Shown here: one piece after another, positions 1-9,659 of the stretch
Numbering within the stretch: position 1 is the first letter of the stretch
How the letters are laid out: each line of letters starts with the position of its first letter
Assembly: GCA_014529385.2 (NCBI GenBank)
Contig: CM043957.1
Coordinates: 70,317,003 to 70,381,002, forward strand
Length of the DNA stretch: 64,000 bases
Reading direction: 5' to 3'
DNA from: Adiantum capillus-veneris
Taxonomy: Eukaryota > Streptophyta > Polypodiopsida > Polypodiales > Pteridaceae
Notes under the pieces: generated by a model
Seen by the model: only the letters and a program-made list of their open reading frames with translations
Told to the model about the DNA's origin: nothing
Databases searched by the model: none
Position numbers and translations under genes: made by a program

Positions 1-141
1 ATATAGAGAGAGATAATTGATTCTTAAAGAAGCTACCCATAAAGGAGCCAATATTCTATTAATACAAAACACTACTCTATAAGTTTATGCAAAAAATAAT
101 TGATCATACATGGCTAGCTAGCTGAAAGCAAAGAGATATGG

Positions 142-143
<2 letters not shown>

Positions 144-209
<66 letters not shown>
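144..209. repeat. (GA)n microsatellite
   Basis: An almost pure GA dinucleotide run of about 65 bases. It follows a short purine-rich lead-in and ends in an A-rich stretch. Apparent Ser-Leu reading frames on the minus strand are only translations of the repeat. Confidence 0.97.
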
Positions 210-213
<4 letters not shown>

Positions 214-1299
214 ATAAAGGTTTTCTGAACCCATCCCATGCCTCTTTTCCATCCAATGCATGAATAGGCACCCTTGCCTCCTCTCCTAAACTAACCAACT
301 AGCCCCTACCTTTGAAGCATTGGTTGATATAGTTTTGCAGCCTCAGAAATGCTACCATGATGCAATTACATGGCCCATCTTGATGCAGGCTTATGAGTGA
401 TGGGTAATCCTCCCCACTAGCATAATTCTCAACATTGGTTCAACACTTTCTATATTAGTTATGAACCCCTAGTATTCACCAACAATTTACCGTATTCATG
501 TGACACACTTGTATAAGCATCAAACCCCTCAGTAAGAATCAAATCTTCAAAGAAATTGCTACATGGAAACTAATTTGCAAGATCAAAGATTTCATATATT
601 AAAGCCATAGCGCTTGTTGTTACAAAACCATGTCCATTGCAGACCACCTCAAACATGATTTTATGAGATTACAAAGTAACAGCTATGTCGATAGCTTTGG
701 GCATTATGGATACATGATCGGCATGTATAGAGTACATATCTAAATTCTTCAAATGTTGCCTCAAATACACTCAGGTTTGAAACCAGTGCCCTTGTGTAAA
801 GTAACATCGCCATTGCTTGACATACTTGACCTTCCTATGCTTGGGATCCATCTCTGTCTCATGGCTATGGAGTTTCCACCTGTGGTCCAGGGGCACCCTT
901 CTGTGTCCTTCCAACTAGAAAGTTTGTGATGTGACTCCACCTTACATGAAAAATAAATATTCTATTCCATAGCTTGCAAGAAGTTGGGTATGCTAGAGTC
1001 TTTTCCATAGCTTGTAGAAGTTGGGTATTAGTGTTTGTGGGATACAATAGAGGCAAAGGTGGATGTGAAGACAACTACATTAGCTTGTAATCAGGGTGGG
1101 CTTGGTTGATAGGGGAATTTGAGTGGGAGGTAAGGGTTAGGGTCAGGGGAGGGGACGTTGACATTGAAATGGAAGATTGAGGAGGTAGATGAAGAGGTAG
1201 TTGCTGTAGATCTTGGCTTACGGTAGACTTGGTATTTTTGAGGTAGATAGTGAACAATGGAAGAGGGTACAAGGATAGAAAGAAGAGAGGAGAGAGGAA
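210..1299. other. Non-coding AT-rich stretch with a 38-bp tandem duplication
   Basis: No convincing gene is seen. At 965-1030 a segment starting TTCCATAGCTTG is present twice with a period of about 38 bases. The short open frames here show no recognisable domain. Confidence 0.6.
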
Positions 1300-1470
1300 T
1301 GTGACAGTGAGAGAAAGTGTTTAGCAGGTAGATGAAGAGGCAGATCCAGGAGTGTGTGAGAATGAGAGCGAGGGTTTAGCAGGTAGATGGAGAGGGAGAT
1401 GCAAAATTCTGTAAGAGTGAGAAGGAGGATTTAGCATTTAGATGAAGAGGGAGATGCAGCAAGTCCTGGC
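1300..1470. repeat. 55-bp tandem repeat, about three copies
   Basis: The motif TTTAGCAGGTAGATG and its variants start at 1320, 1375 and 1430, giving an exact 55-base spacing. Each is followed by a purine-rich GAGAGGGAGATGCA-like stretch. A weaker related stretch lies near 1171-1200. This is a short minisatellite of unknown origin. Confidence 0.85.
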
Positions 1471-1855
1471 TATGGTGGGCATGGCTACTTTGAGGAAGGG
1501 GAGTGAGAGAGACAAAGAGGAGGCATGGAGAGAGAGAAAGGGATTTTGGAGGCAAAAAATGATTGTTTGATATTAGAATAGGTTTGGGGTCACTTTTTGG
1601 GGGGAAATGACTACTTTTGAAAATTTCAATAAATTTCAAATTTTTAGGGTTTATTTTTGGCTGAGTTTTTAGAAAAAAATGAAAGGTGGGGTTCTCTTTT
1701 TGTACAAGGGTCCCTCTCCCTCTTTATGACATCCCCTTTTCTCTAGGAGATGCTGAAAAGCTAGAGAGAGAAGGTAGCCTCCTAGTCACTACTTACCCCA
1801 CCTTTTCTAGGCTTGAAGGCTAGAAAATGACCTACCAAAATAGCCCCCATCATTT
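1471..1855. other. Non-coding DNA up to the break of gypsy element 1
   Basis: No gag or protease coding is seen upstream of the RT frame. Pol similarity starts abruptly around 1856, so the 5' half of the element (5' LTR, primer site, gag) is missing here. Confidence 0.6.
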
Positions 1856-1858
1856 CCT

Positions 1859-3400
1859 TTGTCTCCCTTAATCACAACATACTTCCTTAAAATTAGGGAT
1901 TCTTACAAGGCCCATGGAGAGTCCATATTTTTCCTAATAGTTCAAGAAGAGATTGAAAAGCTTGTAGAATGCGGATTCATATACCCTATTGAGCACTTAG
2001 AATGGGTGTCTCCAATAGTGATTGTGCCAAAAAATAATGGAAAACTCAGAGTGTGCGTAGATCTCAAGAAGGTCAATGCCGCCACTAGGAGGGACCATTA
2101 CCCCTTGCCATATTCGGAACATGTGCTTGAAAGAGTTGCAGGGAAGGAAGCTTATAGCTTTTTAGATGGGTACTCTGGCTACAATCAAATCACAATTGCG
2201 CTAGAGGACCAAGCTAAAACAACCTTTATAACCGAATTTGGAGTGTTTGCATTCCGTGTTATGGCCTTTGGCTTAACCAATGCCCCTGCTACTTTTCAAA
2301 GATTAATAAACACTGCTTTTAGAGAATATTTGAGGGAGTTTTGCGAAGCTTTCTTAGATGACCTTTGTGTTTATTCCTCTTGGAAAGAACATCTATCATG
2401 CTTACGAAAAGTGTTTGAGAAGTGCAGATTGTATCACATCTCCTTCAATCCTTTCAAATGCCAATTTTGGGTTAAACATGGAGTCATTTTAGGGAATATA
2501 GTGTCCAAAAATGGGATTTCCACAGATGAGAGCAAAATTAAAGCCATTGCTGAATTGCCACCACCTACAAACTATAAGGGAGTTCAAAGATTCATGGGCC
2601 ATGTTGGTTATTACCGACGTTTTATTTTAAACTTTGACGAGATAGCTCGTCCTTTGTACAAGCTTCTTATTGAGTTCCACTGGACTGCGGAGTGTGACTA
2701 TGCTTATGAGTCATTGAAAAAGACCTTGACTAGCGCTCCTATTCTACGAGTGCCCGATTGGAATGTAATTTTCCATGTGCATATTGATGCATCAAACTTT
2801 GCTATTGGGTGTGTTCTAGCTCAACCAGGAGAACATAAATTGGACTACCCCATCAACTTTGCAAGTCGTCAATTGAATGATGCCGAGAGAAACTACACCA
2901 CTACAGAGCGAGAAGGGTTAGGTATGATTTATGCAGTGAAGAAATTTTGCTACTACCTTCTGGCCAACAAGTTTGTTTTCTATGTTGATCATCAAGCCTT
3001 GTTGTATCTCGTAAATAAACCTTGTTCCACGGGAAGAATTACACGATGGTTGCTAATTCTCCTTGAGTTTGATTTTACCATTGTGGTGAGACCTCGTAAA
3101 AGACATGTCATGGCGGATCATTTGTCTCGCATACCCAATGGTGAAGCCCCTACTGGAGTCGATGATGAATTACCCGATACTTCTCTATTCCTAGTCGAAA
3201 CCATACTTGAATGGAGTGAGAAGATTGTGAACTTTCTAATTAATGGTTTTCCACCCAAAGAGCTTCGTAAGGACCTAGCTCGAAAATTGTTAAAAGAATG
3301 TGAACCTTACTCTCTCATTGCAGGAACTCTCTACAGGCTAGGGAAGGACGATATTCTGAGACGTTGTGCCCGTGAGGATGAGTATTTGTACATACTGTAA
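1859..3400 (+). pseudogene. Gypsy pol: reverse transcriptase and RNase H
   Basis: This frame encodes about 513 residues. RT covers roughly residues 25-250: VDLKKVNAATRRDHYPLP near 67-84, FLDGYSG at 101-107, [10 protein letters not shown] near 137-146, and the active site FLDD at 165-168 in place of the common YxDD. RNase H follows at about residues 300-420, with the catalytic IDAS near 308, TTEREG near 352, DHQALL and ADHLSR. The stop at 3398-3400 is TAA before EAHMD, the normal start of the integrase zinc-binding region; a CAA to TAA change would explain it. It therefore separates RT-RNase H from integrase by mutation, not by design. The first residues match the usual lead-in to gypsy RT, so the protease expected before it has been lost or was never there. 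Confidence 0.93.
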
Positions 3401-4480
3401 GAAGCCCACATGGATATAGCCGGAGGACATTTCTCGGGGGGACTAATAGCTAGAAAGGTGTTGCAATCAGGCTATTGGTGGCCAACCTTATTTAAGGATG
3501 CATCACTTTTTGCAAAAGGATGTGATGAATGCCAACGTTACAAGATCACACAATGAAAGGATAGGATGCCCTTACATCCTGTTAAAGTGACTAACCATTT
3601 GAAAAATGGGGTTTGGACTTTGTAGGCCCAATTAGTCCGGCAGCTCGTAGCACTCAATCTTGATATATTATCGTTGCCATTGACTATGTAACAAAGTGGG
3701 CGGAAGCCAGGGCGACACGAAAGGCTGATGCGCGGTCAACTGCCAAGTTTCTCTTTGAGAACATTATTACAAGATTTGGTCGTCCCTTTGAGATTGTGAG
3801 TGACAATGGTACTCATTTTATAAATGGAGTAATCAAAGAACTCACTACTAACTTCATGATAGCTCACTATAAGTCCACACCTTATTATCCGCAAGCAAAT
3901 GGCCAAGCTAAGAGCACCAATAAAACCTTAATCTCTATCTTGACCAAAACGGTGGAAGCTCATCGCACAGATTGGGATTTAAAGTTAACTTCAGCTTTAT
4001 GGGCTTATCGTACTGCGTACAAAGTTGCCATTAATTGCACACCGTTTAAGATGGTGTATGGCCAAGAAGCGGTTTTTATGCCATGGGAGTTTGTCGTTCC
4101 TAGTCTTCGAGTAGCTTCTCAAAAAGGTTGGGATGGTAACCCTTTAGTTGAGCGATTATATATCCTTGAAAGGCTAGATGAAGAGAGGAAATTAGCTGTG
4201 CAAAATGCACTTGTGGAGAAAGATAGGAGGAAGAAATGGTTTGACCGTCATCTAAAGAACAAAGATATCAATGTTGGTGATAAAGCCCTTATGTATGGAG
4301 TGCGTAACGAAAAGAAAAAGTTGAAATATGCGGGAAAAGGACCATATAGAGTATGTGAGATCACCCCACAAGGAACCATTCGTGTGGAGACTCTTGATGG
4401 AGTTGAAACCATTGGATTCAACAATGGAAGCAAATTTAAAAGATACTATGATCCTTTAAGCCAAGAGGAGCTACGTGCCA
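3401..4480 (+). pseudogene. Gypsy pol: integrase (broken)
   Basis: The zinc-binding part begins EAHMDIAGGHF and includes CDECQRYK near 3520. The catalytic core includes AIDYVTKWAEA near 3680-3710, DNGTHF at 3802-3819 and YYPQANGQAKSTNKTL near 3880-3930, which carries the usual catalytic Asp and a nearby motif where the third acidic residue is normally found. Breaks are a TGA at about 3555, a one-base frameshift near 3600-3606 and a TGA at about 3672. From 3796 the frame stays open through the C-terminal part (GPYRVCEI, then a DGVE segment) into the next domain. Integrase inserts the cDNA copy into the genome. No chromodomain is visible. Confidence 0.9.
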
Positions 4481-4559
4481 TCCATACGAAAAAGACACCC
4501 AAGGATCAAACAGAATTGAAAAAGATACAAGCTCAAGCTGAGGCGAAAGAGCGCCAACA

Positions 4560-5000
4560 ACGCATAAGACACCAGCGAGAGCCTAACCTTGGAGTTACAC
4601 ATGCATTCCACGTTGAAACAGAGGATGATTGGTTGGACTCTGACACGCCTCTACGATACCCTATTGAGTTAAATAGTGCCTATGGAAAAGTGCTATATAA
4701 CGCCTTATTGGACACGGGTGCTAAATATAATCTGCTATCATATGGGGTGTGGTGTCAGTTAGGGAAGCCACCTCTATCTGAGAGTATTATCCAAGTCAAG
4801 GGTGTCAACAAGAAAAAAACTACGGTTTTTGGAATCTGGCACACTTCTGTCAGTTATGACAATGGGGTTGTAGCTCAAGACTTTTTGGTCATGCCTACTG
4901 GAACTATGGAGTGTAATATAAACCTAGGACGCACGTGGATGATAGCCACCAAATGCACTATTGATTGGGGGACTGGGGGTGTCACAACGCAAAAACCAAC
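4560..5000 (+). CDS. Aspartic-protease-like domain downstream of integrase
   Basis: In the same open frame as the integrase core, about 255 residues after DNGTHF, there is ALLDTGAKYNLLS with the retropepsin DTGA signature at 4711-4722. About 70 residues later comes NLGRTWM at 4921-4941, which matches the LGR[PT]W element near the end of plant retropepsins. Gypsy elements normally carry protease between gag and RT, so its position here is unusual. In the minus-strand relative a DGGA protease sits directly upstream of the same W-[VI]-P-K tail, which suggests the position is a family trait. Activity cannot be judged from sequence. Confidence 0.75.
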
Positions 5001-5139
5001 TCTTAGCCCTGCCACGCAAGCCATAGTCCCTGAGATATTGCCTCTTAAGGAAATAAAACCCAAAACATTTCATGTCCAAGAGGTTGAACCATATGTCCCC
5101 ATAGCCCAACTCTCTAGAGCTTCAACTGATGTAGCTGAA

Positions 5140-5767
5140 ATAAAGCTTGAGACACACAAGACCCATCCCAATATAACAAAGAAAACATACAAGTGGGTCC
5201 CTAAAGCTTCTTTAGCAACCATAGCCAATGCTAAAAGACAGCAGCCTCGTAAGAGACGTCGCATTCGCCCCAAGAAATGTGATTCCTAAAAAACTATTGG
5301 AAGCCCAAGGCTACTATGAAGGAAATGATCAAATCTGGGTGCCAAAACGTAAATTGTGCTCTTACTTGTCACCGGGCCCATGTGAGCTCAATCCTGTGGC
5401 TCCAAAACAAATTGAAGATCGTGGAAAGAAAAAAATCACGGAATGCGACACACCTGCTCCAAAGCTAGTTTGGGTACCAAAGAAAGAACGATTTGTTCCA
5501 CCTAGCTCAGGAACAGGGAAAGCAAATGAAGCTTCTTGCTCTTCATGTAGTTCCTATACGGAAATAGAAGCTTCGACACAACCTCTATCTACCATTGTAC
5601 ATATCCATACAAGCAAGAAAGAGTTTACACCTCCCGTTGTAAGTTCACCACCTACAACGATGTTGCAAATAAAATCATGGGAGAGTACCTTACCACCCTT
5701 GCAACCAGATGAAATGCATAGGAAGATCGAAAACTATTGGTTAAAGCCTTCACCCATAACAACTTAG
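5140..5767 (+). pseudogene. Post-integrase tail with repeated W-[VI]-P-K motifs
   Basis: The protein tail carries KWVPKAS at 5191-5211, a damaged WIPK-like motif at 5279-5291, IWVPKRK at 5333-5353 and VWVPKKE at 5468-5488, separated by basic and proline-rich sequence. A one-base insertion near 5280 splits it into two overlapping frames (3796-5289 and 5228-5767). The minus-strand element keeps the same motifs in the same order at 56319-56627, including an intact WIPK, so the segment is a conserved part of the family and not chance coding. I do not recognise the domain. It could be a nucleic-acid-binding or linker region. Confidence 0.7.
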
Positions 5768-5806
5768 AACAATTGGTTTCAAAAGGTGACGACATCATTC
5801 CAAAAG

Positions 5807-5935
5807 GTATAATCTACCTAAGGAAGCGGGGAGTGTTTGCTGACATCCATCATTCACTTGCTTCCCTCTCAACCTTTCTCCCTGATCTCTCAATCTCCAA
5901 TCCTAGGGAATGTATATATAAAGCCTTATACTAGT
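5807..5935 (+). promoter_or_regulatory. Internal purine tract and TATA motif
   Basis: A purine tract AAGGAAGCGGGGAG ends at 5833 and is followed by TGTTTGCTGACATCC. About 80 bases later comes TATATATAAAGCC (TATA core 5913-5922). The minus-strand relative keeps both, with the purine tract at 55968-55982 and TATATATAAAGCC near 55880. The TATA lies about 200 bases upstream of the small ORF at 6118. It could be an internal promoter, and the purine tract could be an extra plus-strand priming site. It looks like an LTR start, but the true LTR is at 7741. Confidence 0.55.
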
Positions 5936-6117
5936 TCTAGCAAAAAAAAAAAAAAAGATTTAATATAAAAAAAAGTAAAAGAACAAGAGCGACTAGCAAC
6001 GAGAGAGCACCCTATCATATCCAACACATAAGTCTAAATTCACCATGTCACATCAAGCAGCACACAAAAACAACTCATGTTTTAAAGACCTAACCAAATC
6101 TATCTTTATTCTCAGAG

Positions 6118-6523
6118 ATGGCTAGTTCACCAGAGGCATGCGCTTCTATTTTTGATGAAAGGTACCCTTTTTCTTTTTCTCAAGTGTTTCACATCTGCTA
6201 CCCTGTACTTTCTTGCGAATGGGATTCGGTAGAGAGACTTGCGCGTGAGCGAAATTTTGAGGAGTTAAAATGGCTGATACGTCTATGGATAACTAGCGAA
6301 TGTTTCTCCCGTGGCACATGCTTATTCTTTTGCACAAGATGAGTATCCATGCATCGCGAGGTTCTTGATTAACACGCTTACGCAAGAGGATGATGAAGAA
6401 GAAATAATAGAGACCGAGGAAGACTATGGCCTCACGAAAAATGATTTCGTTTATCTAGATGATGAGGATAGAGACCTAGCCTTAGGGTGGCCACCCGGTT
6501 TCTATAATATCCTCTTTCCTTGA
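6118..6523 (+). pseudogene. Small extra ORF in the element 3' region (frameshifted)
   Basis: Two frames, 6118-6342 and 6311-6523, look like one protein of about 135 residues split by a shift near 6311-6320. The first part starts MASSPEACASIFDER and contains SVERLARERNFEELKWLI. The second contains DEYPCIARFLINTL, a strongly acidic stretch EDDEEEIIETEED near 6385-6420, and ends in GWPPGFYNILFP. No signal peptide or membrane span is seen. It lies downstream of the TATA motif at 5913. The relative on the minus strand lacks this segment, having only about 100 bases between the matching flanks. I do not recognise the family; an accessory retrotransposon ORF or a captured fragment are both possible. 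Confidence 0.45.
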
Positions 6524-7730
6524 TTCTAAAAGGGATGACAGATAGGTAGGTTAGGGGTCTGGATTGTGTTTTGAGTTTGTTTTCTAGGAGTTTTAATTTT
6601 TTCACACTGACATGCCTCCTAGAGGTATAGTGCTTGTTTTTTGGATGTGTTAGGTAGGACTTATATGGATTTCCATCCACATGGCTGAGGACATCTGCTT
6701 CGAGGAAATGAGCAACTCCATACCTCCAAGTGTACTACTTTCCATGATTCATGTTGGTGGATATGTATAATTGCTAATAATGATTTTTCATGGTTTGTTT
6801 GAGTGCAATAGTTATGTTTGTTATCTGCCATTATAGATGTATAAATTTGTCTTTGCTTAAGTTGATGGAACTAGAGTTTAATCTTATGGATGAGCCTTGA
6901 GATTAGGAGACCGTGACTTTAGGTTAACTCATTTACTTGACCACTAGGCCTAGCTGATAAAATTATCTGAGTATTTGAGACCTTAGGAATGTTTAAGGCA
7001 TAGAGAAGCTTGCTCACTTAAACAACAAAAACACTAGTGAGAATACAAAGGAAATGGAAGCAAAAAACATAAGTGCCACAAATGAAAAATCTAATGCTGG
7101 AAGAGAAATCCTGGCTTGATTTGGTACTTCACTCACATGTACTGTCTATGGTACTAGAGCCCTAGAGGTTCCCAGTGTGGGCGCTTTTCTTTGAGAAGCA
7201 AAAAGCCCTGGACATACAAAATAAACACACACGTCAAATGATTGTGAACCAAAGTAAAAAAGAAAAAAAGAAAAAAAAATGAATGACATTTAAAAGACTT
7301 CCATCGAGCTTACAGTTAACATTTCAATCTTTTGTTTGCAGTTGTGAGAGCTAGTTGGCTAATCAAAGCTGAAAAGCACAATTAGGGAATTTTGCATTTA
7401 GATAATCTTCTTAGCTTAGCTAGTACTAGAGTAGTTGTTTTAACCTTAGTCATAGCTAACTAATTGATAGACTCACCCATAAGCCCAAAACTCTTGATTA
7501 ATTAATTTACTCAAAGTACGATTTATTTGTCCTTAATGGAAGTCTAACATTTCATAAATCTTGCATTTACTCATTTCCACATGTACTTTACATTCCCCTC
7601 ATGATTTATGGCCATATAATTCCGCTTGCTAAAAGAGTGACTTTGCCTTGCAGATTCAAATCCAGATGCTCTACAACATAGACATAACAAGCTTCAACTC
7701 AATAGCTTCCGAGGACGGAATCTACATCAT
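6524..7730 (+). other. Non-coding 3' region of gypsy element 1
   Basis: No ORF of note. Blocks match the minus-strand relative read in reverse, for example ATGCCTCCTAGAGGTAT near 6610 against 55625, and the block at about 7085-7240 against 54900-55060. This shows that the region is part of the element and not flanking DNA. Confidence 0.75.
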
Positions 7731-7740
7731 GAAGGGGGCA
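7731..7740 (+). other. Polypurine tract before 3' LTR
   Basis: GAAGGGGGCA directly precedes the LTR start TGTTAACCC. The relative has AGGAAGGGGGGCA at the same place (54355-54367, minus strand). This is the usual site of plus-strand DNA priming in LTR retrotransposons. Confidence 0.85.
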
Positions 7741-8036
7741 TGTTAACCCTCGTGGCTCACGGACACCCTTTCACCTACGACTGACGCCGTATTATTTATT
7801 TAGTAGGGTCAGGCACCGGGCTTGTCGGTCCAATAGGAAAAGGGTAGAGTGATCGACGATGAGAGGCGCACTCTAACTGTAACACACAAGGGTTAGTTGG
7901 CTAAGCATGGGCGCCCAAATGTGAATGGGGCGAGCTCATTAAAAGTCAGCTAAACCTAAAATTGACCCATTTCTCAGTGTGCAATAGAAGAAGTGATCTT
8001 GCCCTATCTTCATCCCCATCTCCATTGTGTGCTCAC

Positions 8037-8074
<38 letters not shown>

Positions 8075-8551
8075 TTGAGAGAGAGAGGGAGTGTGTGTGT
8101 GTGTGTGTGTGTGTGATCGAGCATTGCCAGGGCACCTGCGGCGGCGAGGCGATTGAGCGCAGTACGATGGCGGCTCCCTCTTCTTCGCGGTGAGGAATCC
8201 TTCACGGCGACAAGCGCATGGAGGTGAGTGACACACCCCTGTTCTCTGTGAGCTTGCTAGGCCTGCTAGTTGTGTGCTTGCAGCCTTCGTGGAGAGGGAG
8301 AGAGTGTGTGTGTGTGTGATCGAGCATTGCGACGGCACCTGCGGCAGCGAGGCGGTTGAGCGCAGTAGGACGGCGGCTCCCTCTTCTTCGCGGCGAGGAA
8401 TCCTTCACGGCAACAAGCGCAGGGAGGTGAGTGACACACCCTTGTTCTCTGTGAGCTTGCTAGGCCTGCTAGTTGTGTGCTTGCAACCTTCGTGGCTCGC
8501 ACATGGTGCTCGACAAGTCCCTAGCTCCGACACGTGCGGCAGACGCGCACA
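7741..8551 (+). repeat. 3' LTR of gypsy element 1
   Basis: The LTR starts TGTTAACCCTCGTGGCTCA and ends in ACGCGCACA at 8551. The start matches the minus-strand 3' LTR (53817-54354) and the end matches both LTRs of that element. It is 811 bases long against 538 in the relative, largely because of an internal tandem duplication and longer GT tracts. It also contains two (GT)n runs at 8039-8071 and 8091-8114. Confidence 0.88.
8115..8500 (+). repeat. 203-bp tandem duplication inside the LTR
   Basis: A segment starting GATCGAGCATTGC occurs at 8115 and again at 8318 with only scattered differences. The duplication is absent from the other LTRs of this family in the window. Confidence 0.93.
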
Positions 8552-9398
8552 CTATGCAACCTGCGAGCCGAAGATCCGGGAGTGCTCAGGTTAGTGCTAC
8601 GACAAGGCATAGATGCGATGTCACCTACTGGAGATGGTGGGTCAGTAGATTGTGGTGGAGGGAGGCTCACCTTGGGGATGGGTGGTCAGGCACCTCCACT
8701 ACGTTTGCCTGTGATCTCCCTGTGCCGGCCTCTCATTTTTGGAACAGGTGGAGGCCGCCCCTCCTAACTTGTCTCAAGGCAGAAATGGAGGTTGAGGTCT
8801 CGATAGTGGGAGCGATTTGTCTGTGGAGGATGGGGGAGGTGGTGGTAGATTTTCCTTATTTGTGGCTTTCTCAGGCCCATCATTCCACTTTTGATGGTGC
8901 ATGGCCCACCTCGACGGCTTGGTCTTTGGGGCATGGCTCCCCTTACAGCCTGCGGTCTGCTCTTCTCAGCAACATTCTAGTCGGTGGTGTTTGATTCATT
9001 TACCCATCTACACTTTTTGGTGGAGGCTCCTAAGAGGCCGGTGATGGAGCGGTTGAGCTCTCCCCTTGTGCGGCATGCTTTATGGTCCCTGCTGTGTTCT
9101 GCTATTGATCCTGTGTTGGTGGAGCTTTTCTCGATGGCAGATCTCTTATGGAAACCTCTCACAATGGTGGTGTTGAGGGTGGCCCCCTATTTAGCCAGTG
9201 TTCAATTAAATCTGATTGTTGTGGTGGTTGTATGTCTGTCTTGTGTGGCTCTCCTTGCTAGCCAATGTATCGGTGTTTTGTATGGTCTCCTTATGTCTCT
9301 TTTTAATGTTTCTGTGATGTCCAAGCTTATTACCATGTAATTTTTTGGTTGATCAATATAATTTAACTCACTATTGTGAGTTTTGGAAAAAAAAAAAG
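8552..9398 (+). mobile_element. LINE-type tail with 3' hairpin and poly(A)
   Basis: G/T-rich DNA with no clean ORF ends in AATATAATTTAACTCAC, a perfect 5-bp-stem hairpin CTCAC-TATT-GTGAG at 9367-9380, and a poly(A) run at 9387-9397. The block GGCTCTCCTTGCTAGCCAATG near 9240 recurs in the tails at 34905 (+) and 35330 (-). It is probably a 5'-truncated LINE or a LINE-derived non-autonomous element. No RT is visible in this copy. Confidence 0.6.
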
Positions 9399-9659
9399 GA
9401 GGTCACAAGGGGCAAAACTTGCGGGTGCTTGAAGAGCTGGGGTGCACCCAAAATATAGGTAGCCAAGTCTTCCTACAGAAGATGGTCACTAGGATTAGAA
9501 CCCTAGGGGCCACTCCATCAAATGAGGAGGTGTACCCATCATTTTAAGTCATTCTTCTTTTGGAGTGAAGGCATTCTTCTTTAGGAGTGAAGGCATGAAG
9601 AAATGGGCAAGGCCTTTTTGCCATGTAAAAAGCTTTATGCATGCCCATGTTTTATATTA
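9399..9659. other. Non-coding spacer
   Basis: No coding or repeat structure recognised between the LINE tail and family R. Confidence 0.4.

Larger units (their letters stand above)
1856..8551 (+). mobile_element. Gypsy element 1, 5'-truncated, with 3' LTR
   Basis: A Ty3/gypsy retrotransposon read left to right: reverse transcriptase, RNase H, integrase, an aspartic-protease-like domain, a W-[VI]-P-K tail, a small extra ORF, a non-coding 3' region, a polypurine tract and one LTR. It belongs to the same family as the minus-strand element at 53817-64000: the two share the LTR start and end, the polypurine tract, the 3' region and the tail protein. The 5' LTR, primer site and gag are absent. Pol is broken by three stop codons and a frameshift in the integrase part and by another frameshift near 5280, so the copy is dead. 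The RT resembles non-chromodomain plant gypsy lineages; I do not assign a named clade. Confidence 0.9.

Noticed and set aside
5834-6100. Start of an LTR (TG after a purine tract, TATA 80 bases later)
   Set aside because: Element 2 shows the same text followed by the same 3' region, polypurine tract and LTR, so in both copies this lies inside the element. Kept only as an internal signal.
8033-8338. ORFs made of Thr-His, Val-Cys, Arg-Glu or Ser-Leu repeats
   Set aside because: They are translations of (CA)n, (GT)n, (GA)n and (CT)n microsatellites; the same applies at 104, 11431, 15091, 33334, 46949 and 59776.
8473-9340. Two frames (8473-8994 and 8984-9340) as possible protein genes
   Set aside because: They overlap the LTR end and a G/T-rich LINE tail, have no domain, and end at a LINE hairpin and poly(A).
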